From NCBI RefSeq assembly GCF_903645285.1, contig NZ_CAHJXN010000003.1, positions 308,501-372,500 of the forward strand: a stretch of DNA of 64,000 bases, in the 5' to 3' direction. Position 1 is the stretch's first letter; each line of letters opens with the position of its first letter. Under the pieces are notes generated by a model. That model worked only from the letters and a program-made list of their open reading frames with translations, was not told the DNA's origin and made no database searches. The translations under genes and the position numbers were made by a program. Positions 9,370 through 22,998 of the stretch are shown here, piece after piece. This stretch comes from Streptococcus thalassemiae (GTDB taxonomy: Bacteria; Bacillota; Bacilli; Lactobacillales; Streptococcaceae).

Positions 9370-10233
9370 CTAAACAGTATCTAATTCCTTCAAATAATTT
9401 TCTATCTTCATCAACATTAAAGGATTGTTATAAATCTTGCATAGCTCTCTTGCTTCTATATAATAATTTTTGACTTGTTCTTTGTCTAGAAATTTGGCCC
9501 CAGCATTTCCTACAAGAATAAGTAGAGGAGCCAGTTGGTAGCTTGTCTGTTTTTGTTTACAGAGTTCAATCGTCTCAAGAGCTTCTTGGATGGCTTCGTT
9601 ATATTTTTCCTTTGACACTAGATAGTGAGCGTAGTTGTAACGAACTCTGATGTAGCCAAATAAAAACTCTTGATGCTCAAAATTTTTTGTCTGATATAAC
9701 TCCATCAAATGAGAGTAGTTTGCCTCATATTCTTGTTCACGACCCACTAAGGAATAGAAATTAGATAGAGTATTCAATGCCTTTAAATAAATCAGAGTAT
9801 TTGAGGAGACTTTTAATAATATATTTTCCAATGAAGAAATAGCCTCACACTTACTGTCATATTGATAGAAGTCAATAATAGCTTTAATCCATTCAAGGTA
9901 AGTTCGGTCTTCTAGTGTTAGAAAAGTACTTCGTTCAATCTCTATTCTATAAATATATTCCAAATTGTCATAATTTCTGTCATCTAATAGTCGAGCAGAT
10001 AATTGCTTGAAATTAGAGAGGTTAGATTTAATTTCAATTTGTTCATTAAAAAAATAATCTAATGGCACTTCGAGTCGTTGTGAGAGTTTGAACAAAAGGT
10101 CTGCGGAGGGAATGAAATGCCCTCTCTCAATTTTACTAATCTGGCTTTGTTCACAAATTCCTTCTGCAAGAGTTTGTTGGGAGAGTCTCAACTCTTTTCT
10201 TTTCAATCTGAATTTCTCTGCGAGTGTATTCAT
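9370..10233 (-). CDS. HTH/TPR transcriptional regulator (PlcR/Rgg-like)
   Basis: A 287-residue protein with an XRE-type helix-turn-helix at about residues 6-60 (LSQQTLAEGICEQSQISKIE) followed by an all-helical region to the C terminus that reads as tetratricopeptide-like repeats. This domain pair is typical of the PlcR/Rgg/MutR group, many of which bind short peptide pheromones. It is divergent from a choline-binding protein gene, an arrangement common for a regulator and its target, so control of that gene is a reasonable inference. No signalling peptide with a secretion signal was found next to it. Confidence 0.8.
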   Translation of the reverse strand: MNTLAEKFRLKRKELRLSQQTLAEGICEQSQISKIERGHFIPSADLLFKLSQRLEVPLDYFFNEQIEIKSNLSNFKQLSARLLDDRNYDNLEYIYRIEIERSTFLTLEDRTYLEWIKAIIDFYQYDSKCEAISSLENILLKVSSNTLIYLKALNTLSNFYSLVGREQEYEANYSHLMELYQTKNFEHQEFLFGYIRVRYNYAHYLVSKEKYNEAIQEALETIELCKQKQTSYQLAPLLILVGNAGAKFLDKEQVKNYYIEARELCKIYNNPLMLMKIENYLKELDTV

Positions 10234-10267
10234 TAAAGATAATAAACCTTCCTATTTGCTTAATTTC

Positions 10268-10296
10268 ATTATAAAATTTTTAGTTCAAAATAGCAA
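10268..10296 (-). promoter_or_regulatory. Promoter of the HTH/TPR regulator
   Basis: Reading the - strand: TTGCTA (10296-10291), a 17-base spacer and TATAAT (10273-10268), 35 bases before the start codon. Confidence 0.55.
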
Positions 10297-10361
10297 GTTA
10301 AAGAAATAAATAATTCCTTATGGTAATAAACTGGAAAAAAAGTCAAAATAGACATAAATAC

Positions 10362-10390
10362 TTGACTGATTTTCATATGTGTGTTAGAAT
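10362..10390 (+). promoter_or_regulatory. Promoter of the choline-binding protein gene
   Basis: TTGACT (10362-10367), a 17-base spacer and TAGAAT (10385-10390). It is close to consensus and lies 76 bases before the CDS, leaving a leader that contains a second AAAGGAGG site and a 15-codon ORF. Confidence 0.7.
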
Positions 10391-10422
10391 TAAGCAGAAA
10401 GAAAGGAGGTTCATAATATAAG

Positions 10423-10470
10423 ATGAGGAGAAATCGTGGAATTAAAAATATTGGAGGTATACATAAATGA
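10423..10470 (+). CDS. Possible 15-residue leader ORF
   Basis: ATG at 10423 opens a 15-codon frame (MRRNRGIKNIGGIHK) whose TGA overlaps the ATG of the choline-binding protein gene in an ATGA arrangement. An AAAGGAGG sequence (10402-10409) lies 13 bases before this ATG, somewhat far. The peptide is basic with no secretion signal. It could be a translationally coupled leader or a chance frame; the real CDS has its own GGAGG at 10453. Confidence 0.3.
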   Translation: MRRNRGIKNIGGIHK

Positions 10471-11450
10471 AACTTTTGAAAAAAACTATGCAAGCTGGAC
10501 TAACAGTAATTTTCTTTGGTTTGCTAGCTACGAATACAGTATTTGCAGATAACTCTGAAGGATGGCAGTTTGTCCAAGAAAACGGTAGAACCTATTACAA
10601 AAAGGGGGACCTCAAAGAAACGGACTGGCGAGTGATTGATGGGAAGACCTATTATTTTGATTATAATGGCGAAATGGTTGTTGGTTGGCAGTACATTCCA
10701 ATGCCAGTTAAAGGATATACAATTGGTCCTTACCCTAATGGTATCAGATTAGAAGGTTCCCCAATGCCAGAATGGTACTACTTTGACGAAAATGGAGTGC
10801 TACAAGAGTTTGTTGGTTGGCAAGAATTAGAGCTAAAATATTCCTTAACCGTTGGGAAAAAACATGGTGAAGGCTGGGAAGGTCCCGAAGTTCTTAAATT
10901 AGCATACTACTACTTTGATCAAGATCATTATTTAAAGACAGGTTGGCTTTATGATCAATCTAACTGGTATTACCTAGCAAAAACAGGAAATTCTGGGAAT
11001 AAGAATCTTGGTGGTGAAAGACGTGTAGGTTGGATAAATGATGGTTCAGCTTGGTACTATCTAGATTCAGAAACTGGTATCATGCAAACTGGTTGGAAGC
11101 AAATTGGCAATAAGTGGTACTACCTCCGTTCATCAGGAGCAATGGCAACTGGCTGGTATCAGGAAGGTACCACTTGGTATTATTTAGACCAGCCAAATGG
11201 CGATATGAAAACAGGTTGGCAAAACCTTGGTAACAAGTGGTACTACCTCCGTTCATCAGGAGCAATGGCAACTGGCTGGTATCAGGAAGGCTCAACTTGG
11301 TACTATCTAAATGCAAGTAATGGAGATATGAAAACAGGCTGGTTCCAAGTCAATGGTAAATGGTACTATGCGTATGGTTCAGGTGCTCTAGCTGTTAATA
11401 CCACAGTAGATGGTTACTACGTAAACTATAATGGTGAGTGGGTTAAGTAA
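10467..11450 (+). CDS. Choline-binding surface protein, CbpF-like
   Basis: A 327-residue secreted protein with a signal peptide ending near residue 27 (TNTVFA/D). It consists almost entirely of choline-binding repeats, each with a WYYL-type aromatic core and GW turns. The N-terminal half has diverged repeats (WQFVQENGRTYYKKGDLKE), and the C-terminal half has canonical ones ending in VDGYYVNYNGEWVK. No separate catalytic domain is visible. This resembles the pneumococcal CbpF/CbpC/CbpJ group, which bind teichoic-acid phosphocholine and in part inhibit autolysins or aid adhesion. Two adjacent repeats share about 55 identical bases 123 bp apart, a recent duplication. A specific family-member name is not assigned. 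Confidence 0.92.
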   Translation: MKLLKKTMQAGLTVIFFGLLATNTVFADNSEGWQFVQENGRTYYKKGDLKETDWRVIDGKTYYFDYNGEMVVGWQYIPMPVKGYTIGPYPNGIRLEGSPMPEWYYFDENGVLQEFVGWQELELKYSLTVGKKHGEGWEGPEVLKLAYYYFDQDHYLKTGWLYDQSNWYYLAKTGNSGNKNLGGERRVGWINDGSAWYYLDSETGIMQTGWKQIGNKWYYLRSSGAMATGWYQEGTTWYYLDQPNGDMKTGWQNLGNKWYYLRSSGAMATGWYQEGSTWYYLNASNGDMKTGWFQVNGKWYYAYGSGALAVNTTVDGYYVNYNGEWVK

Positions 11451-11608
11451 CGAATGCTAATCGTAACTGTAGTTGATACTTAACTTAGTAAAAAGGGCTT
11501 TTTTCTACCATTTGTCAACTCTATCAATTTTTAAGAATTAAATGAGTCAAGACAGTAGCTATTCAGTATGTTTATCTACTGTAGTAGATTGAAGAAAAGC
11601 TAAGAATG

Positions 11609-11639
11609 AGAAAGGACGAAGTTAGTCCTTTCTTTTTTA
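11609..11639 (+). terminator. Intrinsic terminator between cbp and ndk
   Basis: A nine-pair stem AGAAAGGAC / GTCCTTTCT with a 7-base loop is followed by TTTTT. It lies between the convergent cbp (+) and ndk (-) genes and could serve cbp. The rest of 11451-11697 shows nothing else recognisable. Confidence 0.7.
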
Positions 11640-11697
11640 TGTGACTATACTTTCTATTCAAATGAGCTTTTAACCAATTGATTGAGCCAATCCACTC

Positions 11698-12111
11698 TTA
11701 AAACCAAAGAGCAATTTCTCGCTTAGCTGACTCTTCTGAATCTGAACCATGTACAACATTTTGGATAACCTCATTTTCTCCAGCAGCTTTTGCAAAATCA
11801 CCTCGAATCGTTCCTGGTAAAGCTTCTTCTGGACGAGTTGCCCCCATCATGGTCCGCCAAGTTTCGATTACTTTGGGACCTGAAATGACACCCACAAGGA
11901 CTGGGCCTGAAGTCATAAATTCACGAATCGGTGGGTAAAAACTTTGACCAACCAAGTTATGATAGTGCTGATCAATCAACTCTTCTGAAACCTGTGAACG
12001 CAACTCCAATTTTTCGATTGTCAATCCACGTTGTTCGATGCGTTTCAACACTTCACCCACTAGTCCTCTTTTTACACCATCTGGTTTAATGATAAAAAAT
12101 GTTTGTTCCAT
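11698..12111 (-). CDS. ndk: Nucleoside diphosphate kinase
   Basis: A 137-residue enzyme that transfers phosphate from ATP to NDPs through a phosphohistidine. KPDGVKRG lies near the N terminus and the catalytic His is in NVVHGSDS. The start at 12111 ([12 protein letters not shown]) has a GGAGACAGG site just upstream and gives the normal family length. An in-frame ATG at 12174 would add 21 residues encoded by a BOX repeat and is not credible. It lies downstream of rpoC in the same direction, separated by a terminator and a BOX element. Confidence 0.96.
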   Translation of the reverse strand: MEQTFFIIKPDGVKRGLVGEVLKRIEQRGLTIEKLELRSQVSEELIDQHYHNLVGQSFYPPIREFMTSGPVLVGVISGPKVIETWRTMMGATRPEEALPGTIRGDFAKAAGENEVIQNVVHGSDSEESAKREIALWF

Positions 12112-12141
12112 ACCTGTCTCCTTTATCAGCTTCTTTCTTTT

Positions 12142-12383
12142 ATACTCTTCGAAAATCTCTTCAAACCACGTCAACGTCGCCTTGCCGTAGGTATATGTTA
12201 CTGACTTCGTCAGTCTTATCTACAACCTCAAAGCAGTGCTTTGAGCTGACTTCGTCAGTTCTATCCACAACCTCAAAACAGTGTTTTGAGCTGACTTCGT
12301 CAGTTCTATCTACAACCTCAAAGCAGTGCTTTGAGCGACCTGCGGCTAGTTTCCTAGTTTGCTCTTTGATTTTCATTGAGTAT
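12142..12383 (+). repeat. BOX element, boxA-boxB x3-boxC
   Basis: boxA (12142-12200) begins ATACTCTTCGAAAATC and includes the sequence targeted by the classical BOX-A1R primer. Three 45-bp boxB units follow (12201-12245, 12246-12290, 12291-12335), each with CTGACTTCGTCAG and a CTCAAA/TTTGAG inverted repeat, then boxC ending GAGTAT. The unit can fold into a long hairpin. It fills most of the 351-bp rpoC-ndk gap. Confidence 0.95.
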
Positions 12384-12434
12384 TATTTTACCACATTTCA
12401 TGGAAAAATGGAGAAAGTTTTCAGAAAAGAGAAA

Positions 12435-12456
12435 GAGAACCCGAAGGCTCTCTCAT
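12435..12456 (-). terminator. Intrinsic terminator of rpoBC
   Basis: On the - strand AGAGAGCC / GGTTCTCT closes on a TTCG tetraloop and is followed by a TTCTCTTTTC run. The G-U pair works only in - strand RNA, which supports the direction. Confidence 0.7.
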
Positions 12457-12462
12457 TCTCTC

Positions 12463-15400
12463 TTATTCTACTGTTTCTTCCACAGTTTCAACGGCAGTAT
12501 CCACAACTACTTCTGTTGTTTCTTCATTTCCTTCTTCCTCTACTGGAGGATTAAGGTATTCTTCTTCGTTGATAGCATGTGGTTCAAGGTTACGGTAACG
12601 GGCCATACCAGTACCTGCTGGGATGATCTTACCGATGATAACATTTTCTTTAAGTCCAAGGAGATGGTCTTTCTTACCACGGATAGCTGCATCTGTAAGG
12701 ACACGAGTTGTTTCCTGGAAGGAAGCCGCTGACAAGAAACTGTTGGTTTCAAGCGAGGCTTTGGTAATTCCCATAAGAACTGGGCGACCTGTCGCTGGAA
12801 CTCCACCTGCGATAAGGACATCTTTGTTGGCATCTGTAAAGTCATTGATATCCATAAGGGTACCCATGAGAAGGTCTGTATCTCCTGGATCCATGACACG
12901 GACTTTACGGATCATTTGACGAACCATTACCTCGATGTGTTTGTCACCGATTTCTACCCCTTGGCTACGGTAAACTTTTTGTACTTCACCGAGAAGGTAA
13001 GTTTCAACTGACAAGACATCGCGAACTGCAAGGAGACGTTTTGGTTGGATAGAACCTTCTGTCAGAGCAGCACCACGCGCTACTTGGTCTCCAACTTCTA
13101 CACGCATACGAGCTGTAAATGGAACGACATATTCACCTTCGCCAGTTTCACCCTTAACAAAGACTTTCTTGGTACGAGTTGATGCATCTTCTTCGATAGC
13201 TGTAACTTGTCCTTTAACCTCTGTGATAACCGCTTCCCCTTTAGGATTGCGAGCTTCAAAGATTTCTTGGACACGAGGAAGACCCTGAGTGATATCGGTA
13301 TTTGAGGCAACCCCACCCGTGTGGAAGGTACGCATTGTAAGCTGTGTACCAGGTTCCCCGATAGATTGGGCAGCGATTGTACCTACTGCTTCACCAACTT
13401 CAACCGCATCACCAGTCGCCAAGTTGATACCATAACAGTGACGGCAGACACCATGACGAGTGTTACATGTAAATACAGAGCGGATAGTTACTTCTTCCAC
13501 ACCAGCGTTGACAATTTCACGCGCCTTGTCTTCTGTAATCAACTCATTTGGACCGATAATAACTGCACCAGTTTCTGGATGTTTAACAGTTTTCTTAGTG
13601 TAACGACCATTGAGACGTTCTTCTAGAGACTCGATCATCTCTTTTCCTTCTGCGATAGAACGGATCAAGAGACCACGGTCAGTTCCACAGTCGTCCTCAC
13701 GGATGATAACGTCTTGGGCAACGTCAACCAAACGACGAGTCAAGTAACCTGAGTCGGCTGTCTTAAGGGCCGTATCGGTCATACCTTTACGCGCACCGTG
13801 AGTTGAGAAGAACATTTCGAGTACTGACAAACCTTCCCGGAAGTTTGAAAGGATTGGCAATTCCATGATACGTCCGTTCGGAGCAGCCATCAGACCACGC
13901 ATCCCGGCAAGCTGTGAGAAGTTTGAGATGTTACCACGGGCTCCAGAGTCCATCATCATAACGATTGGGTTCTTAGGATCTTGGTTGGCAATCAAACGTT
14001 TCTCTAGTTTTTCACGGGCAGCACGCCATTCAGCTGTAACGGCATTGTAACGCTCGTCGTCTGTGATCATACCACGACGGAATTGTTTTGTGATTTGTTC
14101 TACACGTTTGTGTGATTCTTCAATGATTTCAGCCTTGTCATCAACGACTGGGATATCGGCAATACCCACTGTCAATCCTGCAAGAGTTGAATGGTGGTAA
14201 CCGAGGTTCTTCATGCGGTCAAGTAGGGCAGAAGTTTCTGTCGTACGGAAACGTTTGAAGATTTCAGCGATGATATTTCCAAGGTTTTTCTTCTTGAATG
14301 GAGGGTTAAGTTCAAGATTGCTGATAGCTTCCTTGATATCTCCACCAAGTGGCAAGAAGTATTTAGCTGGAACGCCTTCTGTCAAGTTGGCATTGTTTGG
14401 TTCTTGCAAGTATGGTAGACCCTCTGGCATGATGTCGTTGAAGAGGATTTTACCAACTGTTGTAAGCAAGACCTTGTGTTTTTGCTCTTCTGTCCAAGGC
14501 TTGTTGAGGCTGTCAGTTGCAATACCAACACGTGAGTGGAGGTGAACATAACCATTACGGTAAGCCATAACCGCTTCGTCACGGTCTTTGAAGACCATTC
14601 CTTCACCTTCACGACCAGCTTCTTCCATGGTCAAGTAGTAGTTACCCAAAACCATGTCCTGAGATGGTGTAACAACTGGTTTACCATCTTTCGGGTTCAA
14701 GATGTGCTCAGCAGCGAGCATCAAGATACGAGCTTCTGCTTGAGCTTCTTCTGAAAGCGGTACGTGGATGGCCATTTGGTCCCCGTCAAAGTCGGCATTG
14801 TAGGCTTCACAGACAAGCGGGTGCAAGCGAAGGGCCTTACCATCAATCAAGACTGGCTCAAAGGCTTGGATCCCCAAACGGTGAAGGGTCGGTGCGCGGT
14901 TCAAAAGTACTGGGTGTTCTTTGATTACTTCTTCAAGGATATCCCAGATACGCTCATCTCCGCGTTCCACCAAGCGTTTAGCTGCTTTAACGTTTTGCAC
15001 GATATCACGGGCAACGATTTCACGCATGACAAATGGTTTAAAGAGCTCGATCGCCATTTCACGTGGCACACCACATTGGTACATTTTAAGAGTTGGACCA
15101 ACAGCGATAACGGAACGTCCTGAGAAGTCAACACGTTTACCGAGCAAGTTTTGACGGAAGCGTCCTTGTTTCCCTTTAAGCATGTGGCTCAATGATTTCA
15201 GTGGACGGCTACCTGGTCCTGTGATTGGACGACCACGACGACCATTGTCAATCAAAGCGTCAACCGCTTCTTGAAGCATACGCTTCTCATTTTGAACGAT
15301 GATACCTGGTGCATTCAACTCAAGCAAACGAGCCAAACGGTTGTTACGGTTGATAACACGGCGGTAAAGGTCGTTCAAGTCAGATGAGGCAAAACGGCCA

Positions 15401-16140
15401 CCATCTAACTGCAACATTGGACGAAGATCTGGTGGAATAACCGGAAGGATGTTGAGAATCATCCATTCAGGTTTGTTTCCAGACTTGTAAAAGGCATCCA
15501 AAACATCCAAACGACGGATGGCTTTGACACGTTTTTGTCCAGTAGCTGTTTTCAACTCTTCTTTGAGTTCAGCAATTTCTTTTTCAAGATCTACTTGTTT
15601 CAAAAGGTCTTGGATAGCTTCGGCACCCATCTTGGCAACGAATGATCCATAACCATATTCACGCAAGCGCTCACGGTATTCGCGCTCTGTCATGATAGAC
15701 TTGTGCTCAAGTGGTGTATCCTTGGGATCAATCACCACATAAGCCGCAAAGTAGATAACTTCCTCGAGAGCACGAGGGCTCATATCAAGGGTCAAGCCCA
15801 TACGGCTTGGAATTCCCTTGAAGTACCAGATGTGAGATACAGGAGCTTTCAACTCAATATGTCCCATACGCTCACGACGAACTTTTGTACGCGTTACTTC
15901 AACCCCACAACGGTCACAAACAATCCCTCTATAACGAATGCGTTTGTACTTACCACAAGCACATTCCCAGTCTTTTGTAGGTCCAAAAATCACTTCATCA
16001 AAGAGACCTTCACGTTCTGGTTTCAAGGTACGGTAATTGATTGTTTCAGGTTTTTTGACTTCTCCATAAGACCACGAACGGACTTTACTTGGAGAAGCTA
16101 GGGTGATTTGCATACTTTTAAAACGATTTACATCAACCAC
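12463..16140 (-). CDS. rpoC: RNA polymerase subunit beta'
   Basis: A 1225-residue catalytic subunit. The N-terminal zinc ribbon [19 protein letters not shown], the active-site metal motif [16 protein letters not shown], the bridge and trigger-loop region and the second zinc cluster (CGTDRG then [13 protein letters not shown]) are all intact. The length equals the pneumococcal protein. It starts 32 bases after rpoB and is co-transcribed with it. The acidic C-terminal tail ([15 protein letters not shown]) is typical of streptococci. Confidence 0.98.
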   Translation of the reverse strand: MVDVNRFKSMQITLASPSKVRSWSYGEVKKPETINYRTLKPEREGLFDEVIFGPTKDWECACGKYKRIRYRGIVCDRCGVEVTRTKVRRERMGHIELKAPVSHIWYFKGIPSRMGLTLDMSPRALEEVIYFAAYVVIDPKDTPLEHKSIMTEREYRERLREYGYGSFVAKMGAEAIQDLLKQVDLEKEIAELKEELKTATGQKRVKAIRRLDVLDAFYKSGNKPEWMILNILPVIPPDLRPMLQLDGGRFASSDLNDLYRRVINRNNRLARLLELNAPGIIVQNEKRMLQEAVDALIDNGRRGRPITGPGSRPLKSLSHMLKGKQGRFRQNLLGKRVDFSGRSVIAVGPTLKMYQCGVPREMAIELFKPFVMREIVARDIVQNVKAAKRLVERGDERIWDILEEVIKEHPVLLNRAPTLHRLGIQAFEPVLIDGKALRLHPLVCEAYNADFDGDQMAIHVPLSEEAQAEARILMLAAEHILNPKDGKPVVTPSQDMVLGNYYLTMEEAGREGEGMVFKDRDEAVMAYRNGYVHLHSRVGIATDSLNKPWTEEQKHKVLLTTVGKILFNDIMPEGLPYLQEPNNANLTEGVPAKYFLPLGGDIKEAISNLELNPPFKKKNLGNIIAEIFKRFRTTETSALLDRMKNLGYHHSTLAGLTVGIADIPVVDDKAEIIEESHKRVEQITKQFRRGMITDDERYNAVTAEWRAAREKLEKRLIANQDPKNPIVMMMDSGARGNISNFSQLAGMRGLMAAPNGRIMELPILSNFREGLSVLEMFFSTHGARKGMTDTALKTADSGYLTRRLVDVAQDVIIREDDCGTDRGLLIRSIAEGKEMIESLEERLNGRYTKKTVKHPETGAVIIGPNELITEDKAREIVNAGVEEVTIRSVFTCNTRHGVCRHCYGINLATGDAVEVGEAVGTIAAQSIGEPGTQLTMRTFHTGGVASNTDITQGLPRVQEIFEARNPKGEAVITEVKGQVTAIEEDASTRTKKVFVKGETGEGEYVVPFTARMRVEVGDQVARGAALTEGSIQPKRLLAVRDVLSVETYLLGEVQKVYRSQGVEIGDKHIEVMVRQMIRKVRVMDPGDTDLLMGTLMDINDFTDANKDVLIAGGVPATGRPVLMGITKASLETNSFLSAASFQETTRVLTDAAIRGKKDHLLGLKENVIIGKIIPAGTGMARYRNLEPHAINEEEYLNPPVEEEGNEETTEVVVDTAVETVEETVE

Positions 16141-16172
16141 TATTTCTTCCCTTTCTATTCTAAGTGAGCTAC

Positions 16173-19784
<3,612 letters not shown>

Positions 19785-20042
19785 GATGATTCTCCTTTGT
19801 AAATAAGTTCCAAGCCTTGTCAATCAGGCTTTCTAATCGTCATATGGTTGTAAAACCCTTATCACCGTGTCCCCTTGACGAATTTTCAGAATCTTTAAGT
19901 CTGTGTTACAAGTGCTCAAAATCCTGAAAAAAAGCACAAAAAGAGCAGCTAAATCTGACTTTTTCAGAAGATTTAACTGCTGTGAGCCTTGTCTGGACAA
20001 TATTTCAGACAAAACCTACGACAAATGATTATTTATATTGTA
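19785..20042 (-). promoter_or_regulatory. rpoB leader region
   Basis: About 250 transcribed bases between the promoter and the rpoB TTG contain two stem-loops and no gene: a 7-pair TTGTCTG / CAGACAA hairpin (20012-19989) and the strong 13-pair terminator-like hairpin annotated separately. No ribosomal-protein or other ORF with a ribosome binding site is visible here. Confidence 0.6.
19926..19981 (-). terminator. Terminator-like hairpin in rpoB leader (possible attenuator)
   Basis: On the - strand AGCAGTTAAATCT (19981-19969) pairs along its whole length with AGATTTAGCTGCT (19956-19944), 13 pairs including one G-U, around a 12-base loop. It is followed at once by CTTTTTGTGCTTTTTTT. It lies downstream of the promoter and upstream of rpoB, so it could limit readthrough into rpoBC. 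Confidence 0.65.
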
Positions 20043-20065
20043 CCCTAATTAGCTAGATTTTTCAA
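20037..20065 (-). promoter_or_regulatory. Promoter of rpoBC
   Basis: TTGAAA (20065-20060), a 17-base spacer and TACAAT (20042-20037) on the - strand, with AT-rich sequence upstream. Confidence 0.7.
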
Positions 20066-20156
20066 GGGGATTCAGTAGGTTTTTGGTAATTTTTTTCCAT
20101 AGAAAACTTGGCATCACATTCGAATCACACTATGGTACAAAAAACTGAAAAAGCTA

Positions 20157-20185
20157 TTGACTGAAAATCATTTTCAAGGTATAAT
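20157..20185 (+). promoter_or_regulatory. Promoter of tRNA-Cys
   Basis: TTGACT (20157-20162), a 17-base spacer and a perfect TATAAT (20180-20185), 12 bases before the tRNA. Confidence 0.8.
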
Positions 20186-20197
20186 AAGAAACGTTAA

Positions 20198-20268
20198 GGC
20201 GGTATAGCCAAGTGGTAAGGCACGGCTCTGCAAAAGCTTGATCGTCGGTTCAAATCCGTCTACCGCCT
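20198..20268 (+). tRNA. tRNA-Cys (GCA)
   Basis: A 71-base cloverleaf. The acceptor arms GGCGGTA / TACCGCC pair perfectly, the D arm is AGCCAAGTGGTAAGGC, the anticodon loop is CTGCAAA with anticodon GCA, and the T loop is GGTTCAAATCC. No CCA is encoded. It has its own promoter and a terminator 36 bases downstream. Confidence 0.95.
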
Positions 20269-20303
20269 TCTATAACTTGATTTATCAGGTTTCAAATGAA
20301 CAG

Positions 20304-20328
20304 AAAGCCCAATTTGAAGGGCTTTTTT
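20304..20328 (+). terminator. Terminator of tRNA-Cys
   Basis: AAAGCCC / GGGCTTT with an 8-base loop is followed by a run of T. Confidence 0.8.
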
Positions 20329-20414
20329 ATTTTTCTTCTGATAAATACGGATAATTTTAAAAAACTTTTGGGGCAAAGTTCTTCCCATGACATAATTCCC
20401 TCATGAAATCAACT

Positions 20415-20448
20415 GAAAAAAGCTTCGTCACGCCTGGTGACAAAAGCC
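20415..20448 (-). terminator. Terminator after the CNNM-type gene
   Basis: On the - strand GCTTTTGTCAC / GTGACGAAGC with loop CAGGC (one bulged T) is followed by TTTTTT. Confidence 0.75.
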
Positions 20449-20454
20449 TCTAGT

Positions 20455-21786
20455 TTACTCTGTTTCTTCTTCTATTTCGACTTCGGTAATTTGGACTTTT
20501 ACCTTGGTAACACGTCCATTTTTCACTTTATCATTGGTTAAAATAAGCTGTTTGTTTTGACTAACTAATTCATAGCTGAGTTTCTCAGTCGTTGGAATGG
20601 TCCCAACTCCTGTCAAATAATAACCAGCGATGGTATCAACGTCATCACTTGCCAGTTCGACATCAAAGTAATTATTGAAATCATTGAGGGTCATAGTTCC
20701 TTGAACAATGTAGGTATCCTCGCCAATCTGATGAACATCTATTGCTGCTTTGTCCGTTTCATCATCAATTTCACCAACAATTTCCTCTAAGAGGTCTTCC
20801 AAAGTCACCAAACCAGCCATACCACCGTATTCATCCAGCAAGATTGCCATTTGTCTTTGGGTATTGCGCAATTCTTTTAGCAAGTCATCCACAAAAATAG
20901 TTTCAGGTACAAAAAGTGGATCTTGTAAGATTTTCTTCCAAACAATATTATCAAAACCGTCCACAAAACCAGCCTTAAGGAGACTCTTGGTGTGAATGAT
21001 GCCAATCACGTTATCCTTATCCCCATCATAAACCGGGATACGAGAATAATTTTGTTTTAAAATACTTTGGATAATGGCTTGACTATCATCCTGAATATCC
21101 ACCATAAAGGCATCCGTTCGAGGAACCATAACCTCTCGCGCCATCAGTTCATCGAGCGAAAAGACACCTTGTAGCATCTCAATCTCATCAGCATCCAATG
21201 TTTCTTCACTATTTGTCAGCATATAGGCAATTTCATCACGGGTCATTTTTTCATCCGCATCATCGAATGACATAGGAGTCAAATGGCTCAAGAAATTGGT
21301 CGAAGCAGCTAAAAGCCAAACAAAAGGACTGACTAGTTTTCCGATCCCAATGATAACCGGCGCTGTACGAATTGCCAAGGCATCCTTTAGATTAAGAGCG
21401 ATTCTCTTAGGATATAATTCCCCAAAAACGATGGAAATATAGGTCAAAAATGCCAAGGATAGAAAAGTTGCCACGGCTTGTGCTGTTTCGCCATTCCCAA
21501 GCCAAGAGGCAATCACACGTCCTAGAGTATCAGCTAAACTCGCCCCTGATAAGATTGTAATCAGGGTGATTCCTACCTGAATGGTTGATAAAAAGTGGTT
21601 AGAATTTTCTAGTACCTTCAGCAGGCGGATGTAGCGTCTGTCTCCTTCTTCCGCCTTTTGTTCAACCCGCGCACGATTAAGAGAAACCATGGCCATTTCT
21701 GTGGCTGAGAAAAAGGCATTTAATACCGTCAAGATAAACAATAAAACAAATTGTAGCAACAAATTCTGACTACTTGGGTCTTCCAT
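20455..21786 (-). CDS. HlyC/CorC (CNNM) family membrane protein with CBS pair
   Basis: A 443-residue protein. The N-terminal DUF21/CNNM domain (about residues 8-190) has hydrophobic helices and the motif FFSATEMAMVSLNRARVE, a tandem CBS pair follows (about 205-330) with VPRTDAFMVD and RIPVYDGDKDNVIGI, and a C-terminal CorC_HlyC domain (about 345-435). Members are linked to Mg2+/divalent cation efflux; the older name hemolysin is misleading. The start at 21786 has AGGAGAAG five bases upstream; an ATG 10 codons earlier lacks one. Function beyond the family is inference. Confidence 0.88.
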   Translation of the reverse strand: MEDPSSQNLLLQFVLLFILTVLNAFFSATEMAMVSLNRARVEQKAEEGDRRYIRLLKVLENSNHFLSTIQVGITLITILSGASLADTLGRVIASWLGNGETAQAVATFLSLAFLTYISIVFGELYPKRIALNLKDALAIRTAPVIIGIGKLVSPFVWLLAASTNFLSHLTPMSFDDADEKMTRDEIAYMLTNSEETLDADEIEMLQGVFSLDELMAREVMVPRTDAFMVDIQDDSQAIIQSILKQNYSRIPVYDGDKDNVIGIIHTKSLLKAGFVDGFDNIVWKKILQDPLFVPETIFVDDLLKELRNTQRQMAILLDEYGGMAGLVTLEDLLEEIVGEIDDETDKAAIDVHQIGEDTYIVQGTMTLNDFNNYFDVELASDDVDTIAGYYLTGVGTIPTTEKLSYELVSQNKQLILTNDKVKNGRVTKVKVQITEVEIEEETE

Positions 21787-21891
21787 AGTTCTTCTCCTAA
21801 AATAGTATCTTGTCACTTATTATATCACAAAAATTAGCTCAGTACATATTATTTTTTCTCAGTGTCTATTCTAGTTCTACTTAAATTGTCC

Positions 21892-21929
21892 AAAAAAGAA
21901 CTCCTATATCCATAAGTGACATAGGAGTT
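21892..21929 (-). terminator. Terminator after endA
   Basis: AACTCCTAT (21899-21907) and ATAGGAGTT (21921-21929) form nine perfect pairs, followed on the - strand by TCTTTTTT. Confidence 0.75.
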
Positions 21930-21940
21930 TATTTTGTATT

Positions 21941-22984
<1,044 letters not shown>

Positions 22985-22998
<14 letters not shown>

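Noticed and set aside
10527..10534. TACGAATA, identical to the core of the competence ComX (cin) box
   Set aside because: It lies inside the signal-peptide codons of the choline-binding protein gene with no gene suitably placed downstream; most likely chance.
12112..12174. 21-residue N-terminal extension of ndk
   Set aside because: It is encoded by the end of a BOX element; the ATG at 12111 has a ribosome binding site and gives the normal family length.
12161..12376. Frames of about 70 codons inside BOX elements (also at 55952 and 58568)
   Set aside because: They arise because boxB is 45 bp, a multiple of three, so repeats stay open; there is no other sign of coding.
13321..15123. Many antisense frames of 60-130 codons in rpoC and rpoB
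   Set aside because: They are shadows of highly biased codon use; no start sites or recognisable domains.
19785..19823. ATG start of rpoB 13 codons upstream
   Set aside because: It lies upstream of the AAGGAGA site; the TTG at 19784 is correctly spaced and begins the conserved sequence.
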